Assembly: GCA_050084515.1 (NCBI GenBank)
Contig: CM114272.1
Location: forward strand, 62,124,001-62,188,000
Direction: 5' to 3'
Length of the DNA stretch: 64,000 bases
Source of the DNA: Blasia pusilla
Lineage: Eukaryota; Marchantiophyta; Marchantiopsida; Blasiales
The translations under genes were made by a program, and so were the position numbers. Positions 62,244 to 64,000 of the stretch are shown in pieces. Position 1 is the stretch's first letter. Every line of letters begins with the position of its first letter. The notes under the pieces were generated by a model. That model did not search any database. It was given only the letters and a program-made list of their open reading frames with translations, and had not been told where the DNA came from.

Positions 62244-64000
62244 TAATGCTTGTGACAACACAGAAATAGCAACACCGGAGGGTGTACAACTGGAGTTAAG
62301 TTTTACAGGCCACATTTTCCGTGAGAAAGGTGTACATTAAGTAATCTCCTACCTTACAGCAAATCTTTTGTGTCAAATCTAAATCTTTCCAATCAGTAAT
62401 CAAGAAGTCATTCCTAGAAAAGCTTCATAATCTCCCTCCTTATCATAATCAAACGCCTTGCATACTTTTTCGGAGATACAATTACCTTGCTGCAAACTAA
62501 GTTCCCAGCCTTCACTTCATTTACGAGCTGTTCTCAGCGAGTTGCGACCTCCGGACGCCCCAGAAGGCTTTAGGTCGCATGTCCTCCCTAACAGCTGTAA
62601 AACGCCACCCCATGTGAAGTTCACATGAGCTGCAGTGAGCAATGGTCCAAGCATACCTGCAAGACAATTTTGAAAAAAAAAACCATGTCATGTCATTCTG
62701 TTGATGGCAGGAATTCACCTGGACTGACCATTATGTTCTTAGTTTCTCTAGGTTGCAATATATGGAGCTTTCTTGTTCACACTTAGATGGGGCTCCAGGG
62801 TTCCTCTGTATGAAGTTGATGGATATCAGCAGCACCACCTGTAGACAGTGTATCAGTGCTCCATTCGCCTGTGACTCCCTGAAGGAAACATTCCCCTCAG
62901 TAATCTAGGGCGAGTGGCATTTGTGAACAACTAAGTGTAAGAATTCACTATCATTTTCCCATAGTGAAGATGGAGGATAAAGAACACAATCATACACACA
63001 GAGCACAGAGGAGAAGAGGCAATGTTCCTCTGATTTCAATATTGATAGGAGACTGTTCTCCTTACAGGAAAAACTAAACATAAGTCCTAACCACAAGAGG
63101 CCAAGCTGTAGATCACATCGATTCACCGACAGTCCTAACTCGTCTATGAGAGCTACGCCTCTTAGTCTCTGATCAGACACTTAGTTTACACCACAGGATT
63201 AAATGACATATCCATGTCACAACAAACCTGCCCTTTGATTGGCCAACCACCAACAGATCTGGATCCATCTACAGAAGAGTGAGTTGCTCCCATAATGGAT
63301 CCTAGAGAAACCTCTTGGTCTCTTCATATAACCTGTGGATAGTTGGGGAACGATCTGCCTCTCTATGTACCCATTCTCTAAATGGTTCACACTGCTATAG
63401 ATAATAATGAACAAGTCATTACAAAGGCCATGTTCACACCTGAACTTCTAACACTAATAGAAGGGAGAGCAATCAGTTTCACTTCCTGAGATCTCAAAGA
63501 GATATTTTTATCTTGTAACCTAGAAATAACTGGCAATAAAAAGGCTCATACTGTGCTTTGGTCTTCGTCTGAAACTGTCTCAGGGCCGCGCCAAGGACAA
63601 CAGCTTTGGGATTTTGAATATGTGACTCCAGATCTAACAGGCTCTGGGCACTTTCACAAACCACCTTCTATCTAAGCCTTCTAGTGAAGAATTCTAACAA
63701 GCTCTGCTGATAGCACTCCCACTATAAGAAACATCCAATCAGACTAAGTGCTTATTGTCCAAATCCTTGAATAATTTATTGCATCGCCAGAATGCTCCCA
63801 ATTCTATTTTAGAGCTACATGAGGAAGGCTTTGTTCAGATACGAAGAGTCAAAACCTCTTGTTCTAGACTTGTGCAAAACAGCAGACTAGCCTAGTGTCA
63901 AGAACAGAAGTGAGGGGAAAAAATTGAAAATCATTGAATTGAGGTTCTAGGCACTCACTACCAGAAATGCTCTCTCATGTATATATTGTCTCTGCTTAGA
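62244..64000. other. Region without a recognised gene; possible start of another family C copy at the edge
   Basis: No coding motif is seen. At 63962-64000 the sequence ctcatgtatatattgtctct resembles family C around 8668-8690, so a further copy may run off the window end. Confidence 0.45.

Overview
This is nuclear DNA from a plant. Three intron-rich genes carry plant-type splice sites, and the space between and inside them is filled with LTR retrotransposons (Copia, chromovirus, a second Ty3/Gypsy lineage) and LINEs. One gene is a DNA-PKcs orthologue, a kinase that Arabidopsis lacks, so a seed-free land plant or a streptophyte alga is more likely than a flowering plant. I cannot name the species.

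Layout. (1) 104-34391, + strand: most of a DNA-PKcs gene; its 5' end lies before the window. Small exons code the HEAT-repeat N-terminus, a 4.1 kb exon (17984-22080) codes the central NUC194-type region, a following exon holds a cluster of 11 S/T-Q sites, then come the FAT exons, and a final 2.6 kb exon codes FAT end, PI3K-like kinase and FATC. The introns are heavily invaded: a 6.4 kb intron (5539-11988) holds a LINE broken by an LTR element that is itself broken by another, plus a solo LTR with a second solo LTR inside it; a 5.7 kb intron (26057-31796) holds an almost intact young Copia element. (2) 36346-39639, - strand: a two-RRM hnRNP-like protein of the plant UBA2 type. (3) 40-45 kb: no recognisable gene, solo LTR debris. 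(4) 45799-52651, - strand: the most unusual object, a Ty3/Gypsy-like retroelement ordered protease, C5 DNA methyltransferase (DNMT3-like), RT, RNase H, DDE integrase, PHD finger. Its terminal repeats are arranged A1-internal-B1-A2-B2 (split direct repeats) between 4-bp target duplications. (5) 52921-55544, - strand: a chromodomain Gypsy (chromovirus) fragment. (6) 56174-58919, + strand: ARP6, a SWR1-complex actin-related protein, with a 17-nt microexon. (7) 58920-64000: no gene seen, LTR remnants.

The three host genes (double-strand-break repair kinase, RNA-binding protein, H2A.Z-deposition subunit) do not form an operon-like unit; their adjacency is probably incidental. Single-base frame breaks occur in DNA-PKcs, in the young Copia and in the methyltransferase element, so either decay or consensus indel errors must be kept in mind. 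All homology statements come from reading the translations by eye against remembered family motifs; no searches were run. Exon limits are manual splice-site choices.
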